Source of the DNA: Dactylorhiza incarnata
Lineage: Eukaryota > Streptophyta > Magnoliopsida > Asparagales > Orchidaceae
Direction of reading: 5' to 3'
DNA: 64,000 bases
Assembly: GCA_033032865.1 (NCBI GenBank)
Contig: JAWHQI010000068.1
Coordinates: 1,860,001-1,924,000 of the forward strand
In this document: one piece after another, positions 40,407 to 50,384 of the stretch
Layout: each line of letters begins with the position of its first letter
How positions within the stretch are numbered: position 1 is the stretch's first letter
Position numbers and translations under genes: made by a program
The notes under the pieces: generated by a model
What the model saw: only the letters and a program-made list of their open reading frames with translations
Database searches by the model: none
What the model was told of the DNA's origin: nothing

Positions 40407-40880
40407 GCAAGATAGTGAATTCCTACCAAGGGGGTAGAAGAGTGGACTACCCAAAGTTTGGGGAACCACTATATTTTCTTGTGTTGTGCTGTGATTTCTT
40501 TTCTTGCATTTACTTTCTTTATTTGTTTAAATCTTGTTGGTGTGTGGGAAGCTCTAATCTGTGATCATAAACATATATATATATATATATATTAACTTTG
40601 CACAAAATATTTTAATCTCTATTCACCCCCCCTCTAGAGAATTCTGTTGAGGTTAACTGTGCACTTTCACACATGGACCAACACTTTATTCTATACAATG
40701 AGGGATTACATTGTCTAGGACTGTGTTTGGTGATCCATTGCAACCTGACTTTGGTGTGCACTTAGCATTATTACCTGTCACAACACATCTAAAGAGAGTT
40801 CATCAAATACATACTCAATTCAATTTAGTTCACTAGGGGACACCTTCAAATCCAGGTGATTGTGGATACAATACCCAACA

Positions 40881-41517
40881 CATTCTTTTCTTTTGAGTTC
40901 CCCAGGTTCAGGTTCAGGTCAGTAGCTATGGGAAGCGGTAGATCTGCGGTGAGTTGCAGTTGTCCGTTGCCTCCTCACTGTTATGAGGTAGTTGTTCCTT
41001 TGATTCAGTTGTAGTCTTTCAATGTTAGATTACTTGCTAGCTTTTCTGCTGTCACTTTATGGCTAGTTTACATCTTGCTCTCTAGGAATTTTGTATTTTG
41101 CTAATTATGTGAGTCCCTTCTTGTGAAGAATTGTGTAGCATAACCTTTATTACTCTGTACCACCTATTTTGAAAACACACTAAATATTTTCTTATATATA
41201 TATATAAAATAATTCTAGACATGTTCTAGCCTTGAAAACATCATGCTTGTATAGGATGAATGAACCTATATTTCTGACATCTATGTAAATTTCTAGTTGT
41301 GGACTAAGTAATCCACGGGACTGAGGGACACAGTCTCAACTTAAAAGAAGCCCAAGTTATCTTTGATTTAACAATATCTATATTTTGTATAAATGTTCGT
41401 AAAAAGTTCTTGCATGAGCGTCTGCTGTTGTCCTCTGCATGACGTGGCATCATGACACATATTTTCCCTTTACTCTGATAATACTTAAAATATTTTTGGA
41501 AAATGCGGGTTCTGACA
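40881..41517 (+). mobile_element. Chromovirus LTR, third piece and end
   Basis: This is the remaining part of the LTR after the SIRE insertion. It ends GGGTTCTGACA at 41517, a common end of chromovirus LTRs, directly before a primer-binding site. It is therefore the element's 5' LTR. Confidence 0.65.
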
Positions 41518-42200
41518 GTTGGTATTAGAGGGAGGTTAGCCGGGTTGCTAGGATAGTCTGGTTGGCCCGGTTAACCACCTGGTGAGAAATGTTTTCATTG
41601 CATACTCCCACCGATGGGTCATCACTAGATCTCGACTTAAGCATGTGCACTACACTCATGAGCATAAAAGAAGTATATGGGGCATATTATGTATTATGGG
41701 GTGCAAAATATGTGTCTGTATATGGATCTTCATAGGTGACAACACGCGACTATTATGTAGTATATGATGCATAACGTAGGTCGCATGCATCTCCTTTAGA
41801 TTTTCTTTTTCGATACATGAGATAATATGTAGTATGGGAAGCGTAAGATCGCATGTGTACGCCACTCATAGCATGCATTAAGGCCTTTCTTAGACTGCAT
41901 AACACTACATTAATTGCATTACATTGCATAAGCACACATGCCAAGCTGGAGATCTACATGATGACACATGAACACTCATGGTTTTAAAATAAAGATGTTC
42001 AACCTTCATGCATACGGGAGAGGTGCATGGGGGATTCAGGGGTGATGACTTATCATCCCGAGTATAGCGAAATATCATATATAAAACTTTTATCAGAGCA
42101 AGGTAACAACAAGAGCAAGTATCTATTCTTTCGGATCTATATCGAGTTAGGAAATTCTAGTTCCTAGCTGTTGTGTCTTAAGCTAAGTGTAGGTGAAGTG
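41518..42200 (+). other. Chromovirus leader with primer-binding site
   Basis: TTGGTATTAGAG at 41519-41530 is a tRNA-iMet primer site with one change. The rest is an untranslated leader with no gag visible. It is cut at 42200 by another LTR, and the element does not resume in the window. Confidence 0.65.
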
Positions 42201-43423
42201 TGATGCGCAGATGACAAGTGAATCGGTCGCACAAGTAATAAAAATGGGAGCAAGTCCCCAAGTATCGATCTCTCGAGGAGTGAAGGTTGAGAGTGTGAAT
42301 TCACTATTCGAGAAAATAACTGTATGAGTGAAACGAGCCAAACGGGGTGTTTTGGGATTGTGTTTTTATGATACAAACGGGAAATAAATTGCGGGTCGCC
42401 TTCACCGCGTTGCTCAGGTGGATCACCCAAATGGGTAATATGGCAGATGGAAGAGCAACGAGGGTCGCAATGACCTCTTCACCCAGCATGCACCTAGCAA
42501 AAGCTAGGACGACACAACCACACAACAAGCAGCAGGGAGGAAATAAACTAGGCGCACCACGGATGTAAAAACCACAACAATAAGCACAAAGATGTGATTA
42601 ATAAAACTAAGCATAGAGGATTTTACACATCATAACCACATTCCAAAAGTTCATACACCATACTACAACAAAGGAAGGGTGGAAGAAATACAACCGAGAT
42701 ACGAATGCTTGTCGGGATTCGCAGCCAGACTCAAGGGTTGTTTGTCCTTGTCTAAGCTCGGTCCACGGTTGACGTTCGGGGTACGGAGAGTAGTTGTCAA
42801 TTCCTTCTAGTGAGCCCGTCTTATTCGCTGGTCTTTGCTGGTAGTACTCTTGCCGGAAACATCCCAAAATGCAGCACATAATGTCTGAAAATGGGGCTTG
42901 AGAGGCGGCAACAATGGCGGTGGCCGAAGGCGAAGCTCTCGCTACAGTTCCACAAAGAAATAGTGGTCAGAGATTCTCTCCCAAGGTGGAGCTCCGTTGA
43001 GGGCAAAAATGGAGCTCTCCCACACCTACCGACGGCTCCCGAATGAAAAGAACGATAAAAAGCCCCCTAGGTCGGGCGATCCTGCGCGCTTAAATAGAGG
43101 CGATAAGTTTGAGTAACACATGATCAAAACGCACAATCGTGCGTATTGGGACGTGCGATTGACATAGATAACAAGTTCTTGGAGCTATAGGAAGGTCGTG
43201 CATCTTTGTTCACGCACGAGCGGAATGCTCGTGCGCGACCAAAAACTCATGGGGTTGGACAGGTCGCAGATTTTTCCTGCTTCCAGGTAGGTAGTGTGAT
43301 TTTCTTCACGCGTGATTGGATTCAATTGTGCGTTAAGGAAAACGCACGATGAACAACATCACAAACATCTCTTAGTAAATCGCATGATCACTTCGATCAT
43401 GCGTTAACAATAATCGCACGGTC
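42201..43423 (-). mobile_element. Gypsy LTR, minus strand (Athila-like layout), no duplication
   Basis: It opens TGATGCGCAGATG, like the Athila LTR end TGATGCGCAAAAC. A minus TATTTAA box lies at 43090-43096, with a word array at 43128-43423 upstream of it, exactly the Athila arrangement. No matching target duplication is found, and the right end meets a 23-base junction and then copia pol. It is likely a remnant of unequal recombination or deletion. Confidence 0.55.
43128..43423. repeat. Word array (AATCGCACGATCGTGCG)
   Basis: Copies include CGCACAATCGTGCG, GTGCGATTG, CACGCACGAGCGGAATGCTC, AACGCACGATGAAC and ATCGCATGATCACTTCGATC. They are mostly palindromic and spaced 20-60 bases apart. Confidence 0.78.
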
Positions 43424-43446
43424 GTATAGTTACATTATTTGCTCCT

Positions 43447-43858
43447 TGTCAATCTCACCGTATAAGAATGCATTCTTAACATCGAGTTGCCAAATCTTCC
43501 ATCCTTGGCAAGGTGCCAACGCGATCACCACCCGGACCGAAGTCATCTTAGCAACAGGGCTGAAAGTTTCTTCATATTCTTCCTCAAAATTCTGAGAGAA
43601 TCCCCAAGCTACAAGGCTAGCCTTGTACTACTCAATGCTACCATCAGCCTTCTTCTTCAGCTTGAAAACCCATTTGCAAGTCACTAGAGTAACGCCCTCA
43701 ACCTTAGGCACCAAGTCCCAAGTATCATTCTTCCTGAGGACAGCCATCTCTTCATCCATGGCTCCATCCCACTCTTTGACTCCATCGGTGTTTTCAAAAC
43801 AAGATGGCCCTCTCTCATCCAGGGGACCTGCGAAGAAACATGAGACGAAGCTCACCAT
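43447..43858 (-). pseudogene. Copia-C RT, N-terminal fragment
   Basis: It contains EWDGAMDEEMAVLRKNDTWD, a CKWVFKLKKKADGSIE block, then (after a stop) FSPVAKMTSVRVVIAL and WQLDVKNAFLYGEIDKE, where the coding stops. The catalytic YVDD part is missing. Confidence 0.82.
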
Positions 43859-43937
43859 ATTTCCCCTGTATACCGATCTGGTGGAGTGATTGACCTCTTG
43901 GACCTCCTCAGAGCCTTACTCTGAACCACCTCTCCAG

Positions 43938-44683
43938 CTACTTGTTATGAGCTAGCTCTCTTTTAGGTAGACATGGAGCATCGCTCCCCCTTCTTCTAGA
44001 ACCTGAAGCACCTGACCCTAAGCTAGAAACACCTGGAGCACCTGGAGAAACAGGAAACTCCACCAAAACCTCCTTAGTAGCTTCTTCAAGCCCACCATCT
44101 GACCTGCTTTCTTGCAACTCAACTGAAGAGTTACCTTGGTATGTCATCAGCTCGTCAAATACCACATCTCTTGAGACCACATATCTTCGTGTCTCAGGAT
44201 CCATGCATCTCCAACCCTTCTTCCGGTCATCATAACTGACGAACACTAGCTTTCTTGCTTTCACATCTAGTTTCGTTCTGAGAGCATCAGGAACATGCAC
44301 GTAGCAGGCAGATATGAACACTCGAAAGTGTTACATGCTTGGTTTCTCCTTGAAAATCAACTCATGAGGTGTCATCATGTTAATTGGACTGAGAGGCATC
44401 TGATTGATGACATAGGCCGCACAAGACATTCCCTCTACCCAGAAGGACTTTGGAATATTCTTGGCATGAAGCCAGCATCTGCAGGACTCCGTCAGATGAT
44501 GGATCTTCCGCTCTGCAACTCCATTCTGTTGTGGACTGTGAGCACAAGATATATCTCTCTGGATGCCATGCTTCCTGCAGAAGTTAAAGAACACAATTGA
44601 GGTAAACTCCCCTCAATTATTGGTTCTGAACATCTTGATCCGCAGGTTGAGCCAACCTTCCACCAGCTCCTTGAACTCCACAA
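43938..44683 (-). pseudogene. Copia-C integrase core and C-terminus
   Basis: It contains [37 protein letters not shown] with the catalytic Glu, and FWVEGMSCAAYVINQMPL. After a frameshift it continues HVPDALRTKLDVKARKLVF and VVSRDVVFDEL. A premature frame change near 44320 separates the two open parts. Confidence 0.8.
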
Positions 44684-44699
44684 ACCTCACGAACGCCTC

Positions 44700-45459
44700 T
44701 GACTTCTCCTTTAGAAAATATTCCCAAGTATATCTGGTGAAGTCATCAATCAAGACCAGCATATACCTGCTACCTCAAGACTGGCAGTGGCGGTTGATCC
44801 AAACAGATCACCATGAATACATTCCAATGGTGCATTGCATCTGCTTTGTGATTTTTCAAACAGAAGACGTTGAGCCTTACCAAACTGACAACCTGCACAA
44901 ACATGACCTTCAATGAAAGATGATAGAATAGGCAGACCTTTCACCAGGCCTCTTCCCGCCATAGCCTTCAGCTTATCCATCCAAACATACCGGAGTCTTT
45001 CATGCCAGATAGCAGTGCTGTTGTTAGCTCTCATCTTATCAACATAGGAACTTGTTGATAGAACAAAAACAAGTCCTTCACCCTTCTCCCTACATGAGTG
45101 ACCTTAACTTTCACGGCAGAAACATTTCAGAGAAATTTCACTTCTATTGGACCGAACAGAACGTGATAACCAGCATCAACAACATTGGTCACTCAGAAGA
45201 GGTTCTTCTTCATTCCTGGCACATGATAAACACTCCTCAAAGTGAGTGGACCTCTATCACTGCCTAAAGGGACAACACCCTCCTTCTCTACTATATGTAC
45301 AGTATCATCAGTTGTAATAATTGCATCATTACCTGAGTATGTCTGCAAAGAGGAGAACTTTGACTCATCCCCGGTGAGGTGATGACCACACCCAGAGTCA
45401 ACTATCCAATCATCCTGATAGTTGAAGGAACCCAATTCCCGAACACAAGTGCCCATCAA
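44700..45459 (-). pseudogene. Copia-C protease and integrase zinc domain
   Basis: DDWIVDSGCGHHLTGDESKF near 45360-45420 is the protease active site, followed by SVYHVPGMKKNLF. 44750-45034 gives the zinc domain WHERLRYVWMDKLKAMAG and CAGCQFGKAQ, then HGDLFG with the first integrase Asp. Stops and shifts separate the parts. Confidence 0.8.
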
Positions 45460-46374
45460 GAAGACACCTCAACCACCCAAACTACGTTCAACATTAGAAC
45501 CAGCCTCCTCCTTTCCTGCAGTATGCCCTGGTTGAAGATTGACTTTGCATTCTCTCTTGAAGTGACCAAGCTTGTTGCACCTATAACACCTCCATCCTTC
45601 CTTCTTCTTCTTCCCTTCAGACTTAGTAGCCTAACTCCTCTCTTGCTGATATGAAGTAGATGGACCATCGTTACCAAATGACTTCTTCTTCTTGTCCCAT
45701 CTCTTCTTCTTGCCAGAAAAGAGAACCTCACCTTCTCCCCCAGAGACTGACATCCCTACCATTTTCTTAGCCAAACTCTCTTGCGAAGCAAGTAAGTTTT
45801 CCATCTCCAGCAACGATGACTGATTGGCCCAGCCCTGCACAGAAGTAACAAAGGCCACATACTCCCTCCGCAAGTCGCATATTATGTGCCTCTTCAACTT
45901 CACTTCTGAGATAATCTTATCTGGGTCCAATGCCGATATCTCTACGCATATGTTCTTCATCTTCAAGAAGAACGTTGAAATGTACAAGTCACCTTGAGTT
46001 GCCTTAGCCAACTCATTTTCCAAGAACTATAGCCGAGCTACATTCTTCCTATTGAACAAGCCATCCAAGGCTGTCCAAATCTCAGTAGCTGACCTACATC
46101 TGATAATGTGATCAAACAACTCTGGAATGATAGCTCGCTTGAGAGTGAACTTAGCAATTGCATTTTTTCTCTTCCAAGCCTTCACGAGCTCAGCATTCCC
46201 CTCAGCAGGAACAACAACTTGTCTTGCTTCTCCTCCAACTACCTCCCATAAATCCTTGCCAAGAAGATAGCTCTCCATGCACGACTTCCACTTCATAAAG
46301 TTAGTCTGCGTAAGGAGATCAATACCAAGACCTCTAGCATATCCTCCATACATTATTATCTCACTTACTGACAA
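45460..46374 (-). pseudogene. Copia-C gag
   Basis: It starts MSVSEIIMYGGYARG at 46374, 50-60 bases past the primer site. Readable parts are NFMKWKSCMESYLLGKDLW, RCRSATEIWTALDGLF, a stop near 46027, then KNICVEISALDP and ASQESLAKKMVG. A zinc knuckle CYRCNKLGHFKREC lies near 45548-45590. Confidence 0.8.
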
Positions 46375-46423
46375 TCAACTTGCAGAAACCCAAGTAGAAG
46401 ACAACGTTGATTACTTCTCAGTA

Positions 46424-46440
46424 ACCTCCCTCTGACACCA
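46424..46440 (-). promoter_or_regulatory. Copia-C primer-binding site
   Basis: On the minus strand TGGTGTCAGAGGGAGG directly follows the LTR end. It is the tRNA-iMet type with a few changes. Confidence 0.7.
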
Positions 46441-47309
46441 TGTTAAATTTTTAGAGGATGAGGAGTGAAGTAATAAATGTGGAACACTTCAACACAATCC
46501 ACAAGAATGACAGTCAATGACAATGGGAAGACCTAATAGTGCTCTTATATTAACTATCTATTTACAGCTTGAGACATACATGGCGAGACATGATTCATAA
46601 GAATCACAAAGGAGAGAAGCACAAGACACAAAAAACAAGCTGCCAGCGAACTACCAAAGCAAATTCCTCCAGACCGCACAAACAGCCAAGCCGCATGGCT
46701 ATCCCTGAGACTGCATGAACAGGAGGAAGCTTGATGACCTACGAACTGTCAGACTGCAATCACAGACCACGCAACCTACTGCCTTATTCAACTGCTGAAA
46801 ACCAAATAATCTGTCCGCACTTCCAGACCGTCTGACCGCAAGGTCGCCTGATCATAGAAGCTTCAGCAAACAGAAAACCAAAACTGCACAAGCTATCGCC
46901 AAACTGCAAACTGAGACCGCCTAACCGCTGAGGTGGCTTGATCACCTAGTTCACCGTGAACAACCCAAAGAACTACACCACAGATCGCCCAGAGGAAAGC
47001 CATATGAGAGCTTGTTATTCACAACTAGGAAGTGATCAAGGAAGAAGACCACATCTGTTGGCCGCTAACCTGCGAACACAACAACCGATCAAACTGCTTC
47101 CAAACCGCGCGACATCAAATATAAGACCGGCACAAACAACACAAGTTGTTGTTCTTACATTTCTCACTAATAATGGTGAGCCCTGCACCTCTATTTATAG
47201 GCAAGCTGACGGATGCCATCACCGCCCCAAACTGAGATATACTATCCGCCCATCAGGTCACGAGCGGTCTCATAGAACAGACTACCCAACCACAGCACAT
47301 GGACAACAG
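46441..47309 (-). repeat. Copia-C LTR, larger part
   Basis: It runs from TGTTAAATTTTTAG to the copia-2 insertion site aacag (47305-47309). A minus TATAAATA box lies at 47192-47199. GACCGC and GCGGTC words recur on both sides of it (46670-46990 and 47215-47290). The other part of the LTR is at 56755-56932. Confidence 0.78.
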
Positions 47310-48425
47310 TGTTGGAACATGGTCTTCCGTATCTCCTAGGTTTGAGAATAACAAATCTTATGTGTATTTGATCTTGTGTGTTCAAGTGTGCAGGTTAGCA
47401 TAGTCCACATGACTCAAGGAGTACTCATGATGTCTGCCCCCAAAATTGAGGCCACAATTCAAAGAGGCTCACTAGCGCCGGCGGTAGCGATAGCGCCTGG
47501 CGCTAGCGATAGCGCCCAACACTAGCGATGATGAGCGCGTTTCCGGGAGATGTTATGGAAGGCGCTAACGCCTGGCGGTAGCGGATAACGCCGGCGGTAT
47601 CGGTGAACACAGAAGGAATGAAAGCCTCATTGCCACGGATGGGAGATTCTGCCACGCAAATTGTTTCTTAATCCGGGCTAGCGCCGGCGGTAGCGCTAGC
47701 GCCGGCGGTAGCGCTAGCGCCAGCGGTAGCGCTTGGGCTATAAAAGGACCCCCTCTCCTCTTGTTTTCGTACACCAATTGCATACACCTCAGAGAGAGAG
47801 TATTAGAATTCCAGAGGCCTATCTTGGCCGAAATTTAAGGTCCCGGCGAAGCTCTGCCAACTTCTGAAGGAGGATTCCATCACGCCGAAGCCAAACGAAG
47901 TCCGCTTTGACAAATGCTGATTCTACAGCGGATCTTCGCCTCCATATTCAGAAGTTCATCTTAAGGGAAGTTTTTATTATTTTATTTATCTTTCTTTGTA
48001 AACGGTAGTGAAATCGCCTCGTGTTGGCGACTAGGTCTGGGGTAGAACTTAGGGCTGAAAATCGCCTCGTGTTGGCGACTAGATCTAGGTTAGGTCTAGG
48101 GGGTTCTTGAGGCCACATCCGGGGAAGTATTGGCTAGAGCGGCTTGAGGCCGAATCTGGGAAGGAGGAGGCTAGGGCCACCGGTTCATGGGGAAGCGAGT
48201 CGGGATAGAAAACGAAAAGAGCTTTTATTATTCGCCTCCGATCTCTAGCGACATTGAGATCAAGTTTTGTAAAACTTATTTAATATCAATAAAGCTTGTC
48301 TCTCTTTTTGTTTTACTTGTCTTCTTGTTTTAATATTGCAATATTCCAAAGTTTTTCTAAATAAAATCTAAAGTTTTTGAAAACCCTTATTCACCCCCCC
48401 TCTAAGGGCGCCGACCGATCCAATA
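47310..48425 (+). repeat. Copia-2 5' LTR
   Basis: It runs TGTTGGAACATGGTC to CCGATCCAATA, where the expected terminal CA is TA. TATAAAA lies at 47739-47745. ATTCACCCCCCC near the end is conserved with other copia LTRs here. It is 56 bases longer than the 3' LTR, mainly in the word array. Confidence 0.93.
47471..47733. repeat. Copia-2 5' LTR word array
   Basis: It contains CTAGCGCCGGCGGTAGCG, GCGCCTGGCGCTAGCG, GCTAACGCCTGGCGGTAGC, and finally three tandem CTAGCGCCGGCGGTAGCG units ending six bases before TATAAAA. The 3' LTR has only one of these final units. Confidence 0.93.
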
Positions 48426-48427
48426 AG

Positions 48428-48438
48428 TGGTATCAGAG
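48428..48438 (+). promoter_or_regulatory. Copia-2 primer-binding site
   Basis: TGGTATCAGAG, two bases past the LTR end, is the tRNA-iMet type. Confidence 0.9.
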
Positions 48439-48473
48439 GGGTTTTGTTCCAATCGGCTTAACAACCGGGAACA

Positions 48474-49889
48474 ATGGCGTCTCAAGATCTCGCTTTTCCT
48501 GAGGGTCAAGGGGTTAGTCGACCACCTCTCTTTACTGGGTCTGATTTTAACTACTGGAAAAATCGAATGATGTGTTTTCTTATGACTATGGATGTAGAAG
48601 TATGGAACATGGTAGAAGTTCGGTACTCTCCTCCTACAATTGTAGTGGGAGAGGCAACATTAGCAAAACCTAAGGATAAATGGGACGATAACGATAAACT
48701 AAGGTGTAAAAATAATGCTAAAGCAATGAACAATTTATATTGCGCTTTAAATAGGACTGAGTTTAATAGAATTTATGCATGCAATGATATTTGGAATCAA
48801 TTGGAAGTTACTCATGAAGGTACATCGCAGGTGAAAGATGCAAAGCTATTCCAACTGGAATCTGAATATGAAAAATTCAGGATGGATACCGAAGAGGACA
48901 TTAACTCGATGTACACCCGCTTCACCAAGATCGTCAATGCTTCAAAGGCACTTGGAAAGACCTACTCAGACGGGGACTTGGTGAGGAAATTTCTTCATTC
49001 CATACCTCCAAGGTTCAATCCAAAGGTGACCGCCATCTCGGAGTCGCACAACTTAAGAACGCTCCAGATTGAGAATCTCATTGGGAATCTCAAAACCCAT
49101 GAGGTAGAACTACAAATTCAACATGACGAATACAACAAGGAGCCGAAGAAAAAGGCGTTGGCGTTGACATCAAAGAAGGAGTGCATCGAAGAGGACGATG
49201 ATGATGAAGAAGGACTCCTGGTGAAGAATTTCAAGAAGTTCATCAGAAATCCAGAGAGAAGAAACACATTCCGAAAATTCTTCCAAAAAGATACTCGACG
49301 AAAGGGATCCTCCTCTTCATCGAAGAAAGAAAAAGGAAGCGATGACGAAGAAGAAAGGCTGCCTCCAGAATGCTATCACTGCAGAAAAACCGGGCACATT
49401 CGGAGCCAGTGCCCAAAATACCAAAAGGAACGGAAAGAACAAAAGAAAGCAAAAGAAAAGAAGAAAGTGTTGAAGGCCGCTACTTGGGATGACTCTTCCT
49501 CTGTAGAGTCAAACGGTTCTGAGTCAAATAGCGAGGAGGAAGCAAACTTGTGCATAATGGCCAAAAGCGACGATGACGACACCAGTGTTCTTAGCGACAC
49601 TGAGGTATCTCCTCCTACCTTTGAAGAACTTTATGATAAATTTGTTTTATTAAATCATGAAAATGAATCTATGATAAAAGAAAATCGTAAGCTCACAAAA
49701 AAATTAAACTCTCTTGAAAAAAGAAAAGTTTCATGTCAAGAATGTGAGCACTCTTTATTTATGATAAAAGAACTTGAAGTTTCTCTCTCTAATGCCCTTT
49801 CACAAAACAAAATCATTGCAAAAGAAAAAGGGGACTTAGAGAGAAAATTGAAAACTTATATATTACAAATTGAAAAGAACAAAAAATGA
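48474..49889 (+). CDS. Copia-2 gag
   Basis: The 471-residue frame starts 49 bases past the LTR, the same distance as in copia-3. The capsid region (UBN2 type) reads RPPLFTGSDFNYWKNRMMCF, CNDIWNQLEVTHEGT and DLVRKFLHSIPPRFNPKV. A basic, Ser-rich part leads to the zinc knuckle CYHCRKTGHIRSQCP (near 49371-49415). The tail is an acidic linker and a long coiled coil (ENESMIKENRKLTKKL, SLEKRKVSCQECEHSL). It ends at a TGA after KNKK; coding continues in the same frame past this stop, which is probably a lesion. Confidence 0.93.
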   Translation: MASQDLAFPEGQGVSRPPLFTGSDFNYWKNRMMCFLMTMDVEVWNMVEVRYSPPTIVVGEATLAKPKDKWDDNDKLRCKNNAKAMNNLYCALNRTEFNRIYACNDIWNQLEVTHEGTSQVKDAKLFQLESEYEKFRMDTEEDINSMYTRFTKIVNASKALGKTYSDGDLVRKFLHSIPPRFNPKVTAISESHNLRTLQIENLIGNLKTHEVELQIQHDEYNKEPKKKALALTSKKECIEEDDDDEEGLLVKNFKKFIRNPERRNTFRKFFQKDTRRKGSSSSSKKEKGSDDEEERLPPECYHCRKTGHIRSQCPKYQKERKEQKKAKEKKKVLKAATWDDSSSVESNGSESNSEEEANLCIMAKSDDDDTSVLSDTEVSPPTFEELYDKFVLLNHENESMIKENRKLTKKLNSLEKRKVSCQECEHSLFMIKELEVSLSNALSQNKIIAKEKGDLERKLKTYILQIEKNKK

Positions 49890-50384
49890 TTTGAAAACAA
49901 ATGTGTTATGATTGTTCAAGAAAATACATCTCTTAAAAAACAAAATCAAAATCTCAATTTAGCCATAACCAAATTCGGGATTGGCCAAAAATCCCTGAAT
50001 ATGCTTCTGGGTAATAAATGCTTTGGGTCTGGAAAAATCAGACTCGGATATAAAAGTGAACACTACCGCCCGACGCTAGCTACTAACACCGGCGGTAGCT
50101 CTAAAGTTAAAAATTCTTCTAGTTTTTCTTATGTACAAACATCATCCAGCAAGGGCAACATAGAAACTCAGAAAAGGGTCTCAACCCCCTTTATTTCGTG
50201 TACTAATTGTCTTAAATTTGGACACACGTCTGGCTCTTGCAGGAATATAATAAATCAACGATCATTAAAACAAATCTGGGTACCTAAGAAATCCACTTAC
50301 TCTATGGGTGGTACCTCTTGGGTATCTGGGTCTTTACTCTCATCCTCTTTCTAGATTTGCAGGAAGGCTAAGGAAACAGAAGAC
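49890..50384 (+). pseudogene. Copia-2 gag tail with second zinc knuckle and embedded word
   Basis: It continues gag in frame after the TGA: VQENTSLKKQNQNLNLAI, then HYRPTLATNTGGSS, then CTNCLKFGHTSGSC, a second CX2CX4HX4C knuckle, and KQIWVPKKSTYSMGG. The HYRPTLATNTGG residues are coded by a copy of the LTR word (50062-50099). It ends at a stop at 50352-50354 just before the protease frame. Confidence 0.82.
50062..50099. repeat. LTR word inside the gag-pol frame
   Basis: CACTACCGCCCGACGCTAGC is followed by TACTAACACCGGCGGTAGC. This is an inverted pair like those of the LTR arrays, and it is kept open in the reading frame. Confidence 0.88.

Larger units (their letters stand above)
39345..40669 (+). 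mobile_element. Solo LTR with perfect cacat duplication
   Basis: It runs TGTTGGGGAAATG to GTGCACTTTCA, flanked by cacat at 39340-39344 and 40670-40674. It contains a word array, a TATAAATA box at 39938-39945, a 35-base tandem repeat, an AT run (40571-40592) and ATTCACCCCCC near the end. No internal element sequence remains, so it is the product of LTR-LTR recombination. The LTR at 61197-62817 is of the same family. Confidence 0.92.
17596..40880 (-). mobile_element. SIRE-type copia element with extra gene, carrying two insertions
   Basis: On the minus strand the order is 5' LTR (40880-38065, itself holding a solo LTR), primer site, gag, protease, integrase, RT, RNase H, extra gene, polypurine tract and 3' LTR (19068-17596). 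An Athila element splits the end of gag. The target duplication is cactc/cattc. Without insertions the element is about 11.5 kb. The LTRs differ by about fifteen bases in their first 450, so the insertion is fairly recent. About half a dozen lesions make it defective: frameshifts between gag halves, between RT and RNase H, and in the extra gene, plus stops in gag and integrase. Confidence 0.9.
38065..40880 (-). repeat. SIRE 5' LTR, split by a solo LTR
   Basis: It matches the 3' LTR at 17596-19068 once 39345-40674 is removed. The minus TATA box lies at 38792-38799 and the word array at 38905-39238. A run of 22 G at 38099-38120 replaces the six G of the partner. It ends ACCCAACA at 40880, followed by the cattc copy of the target duplication. 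Confidence 0.9.
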
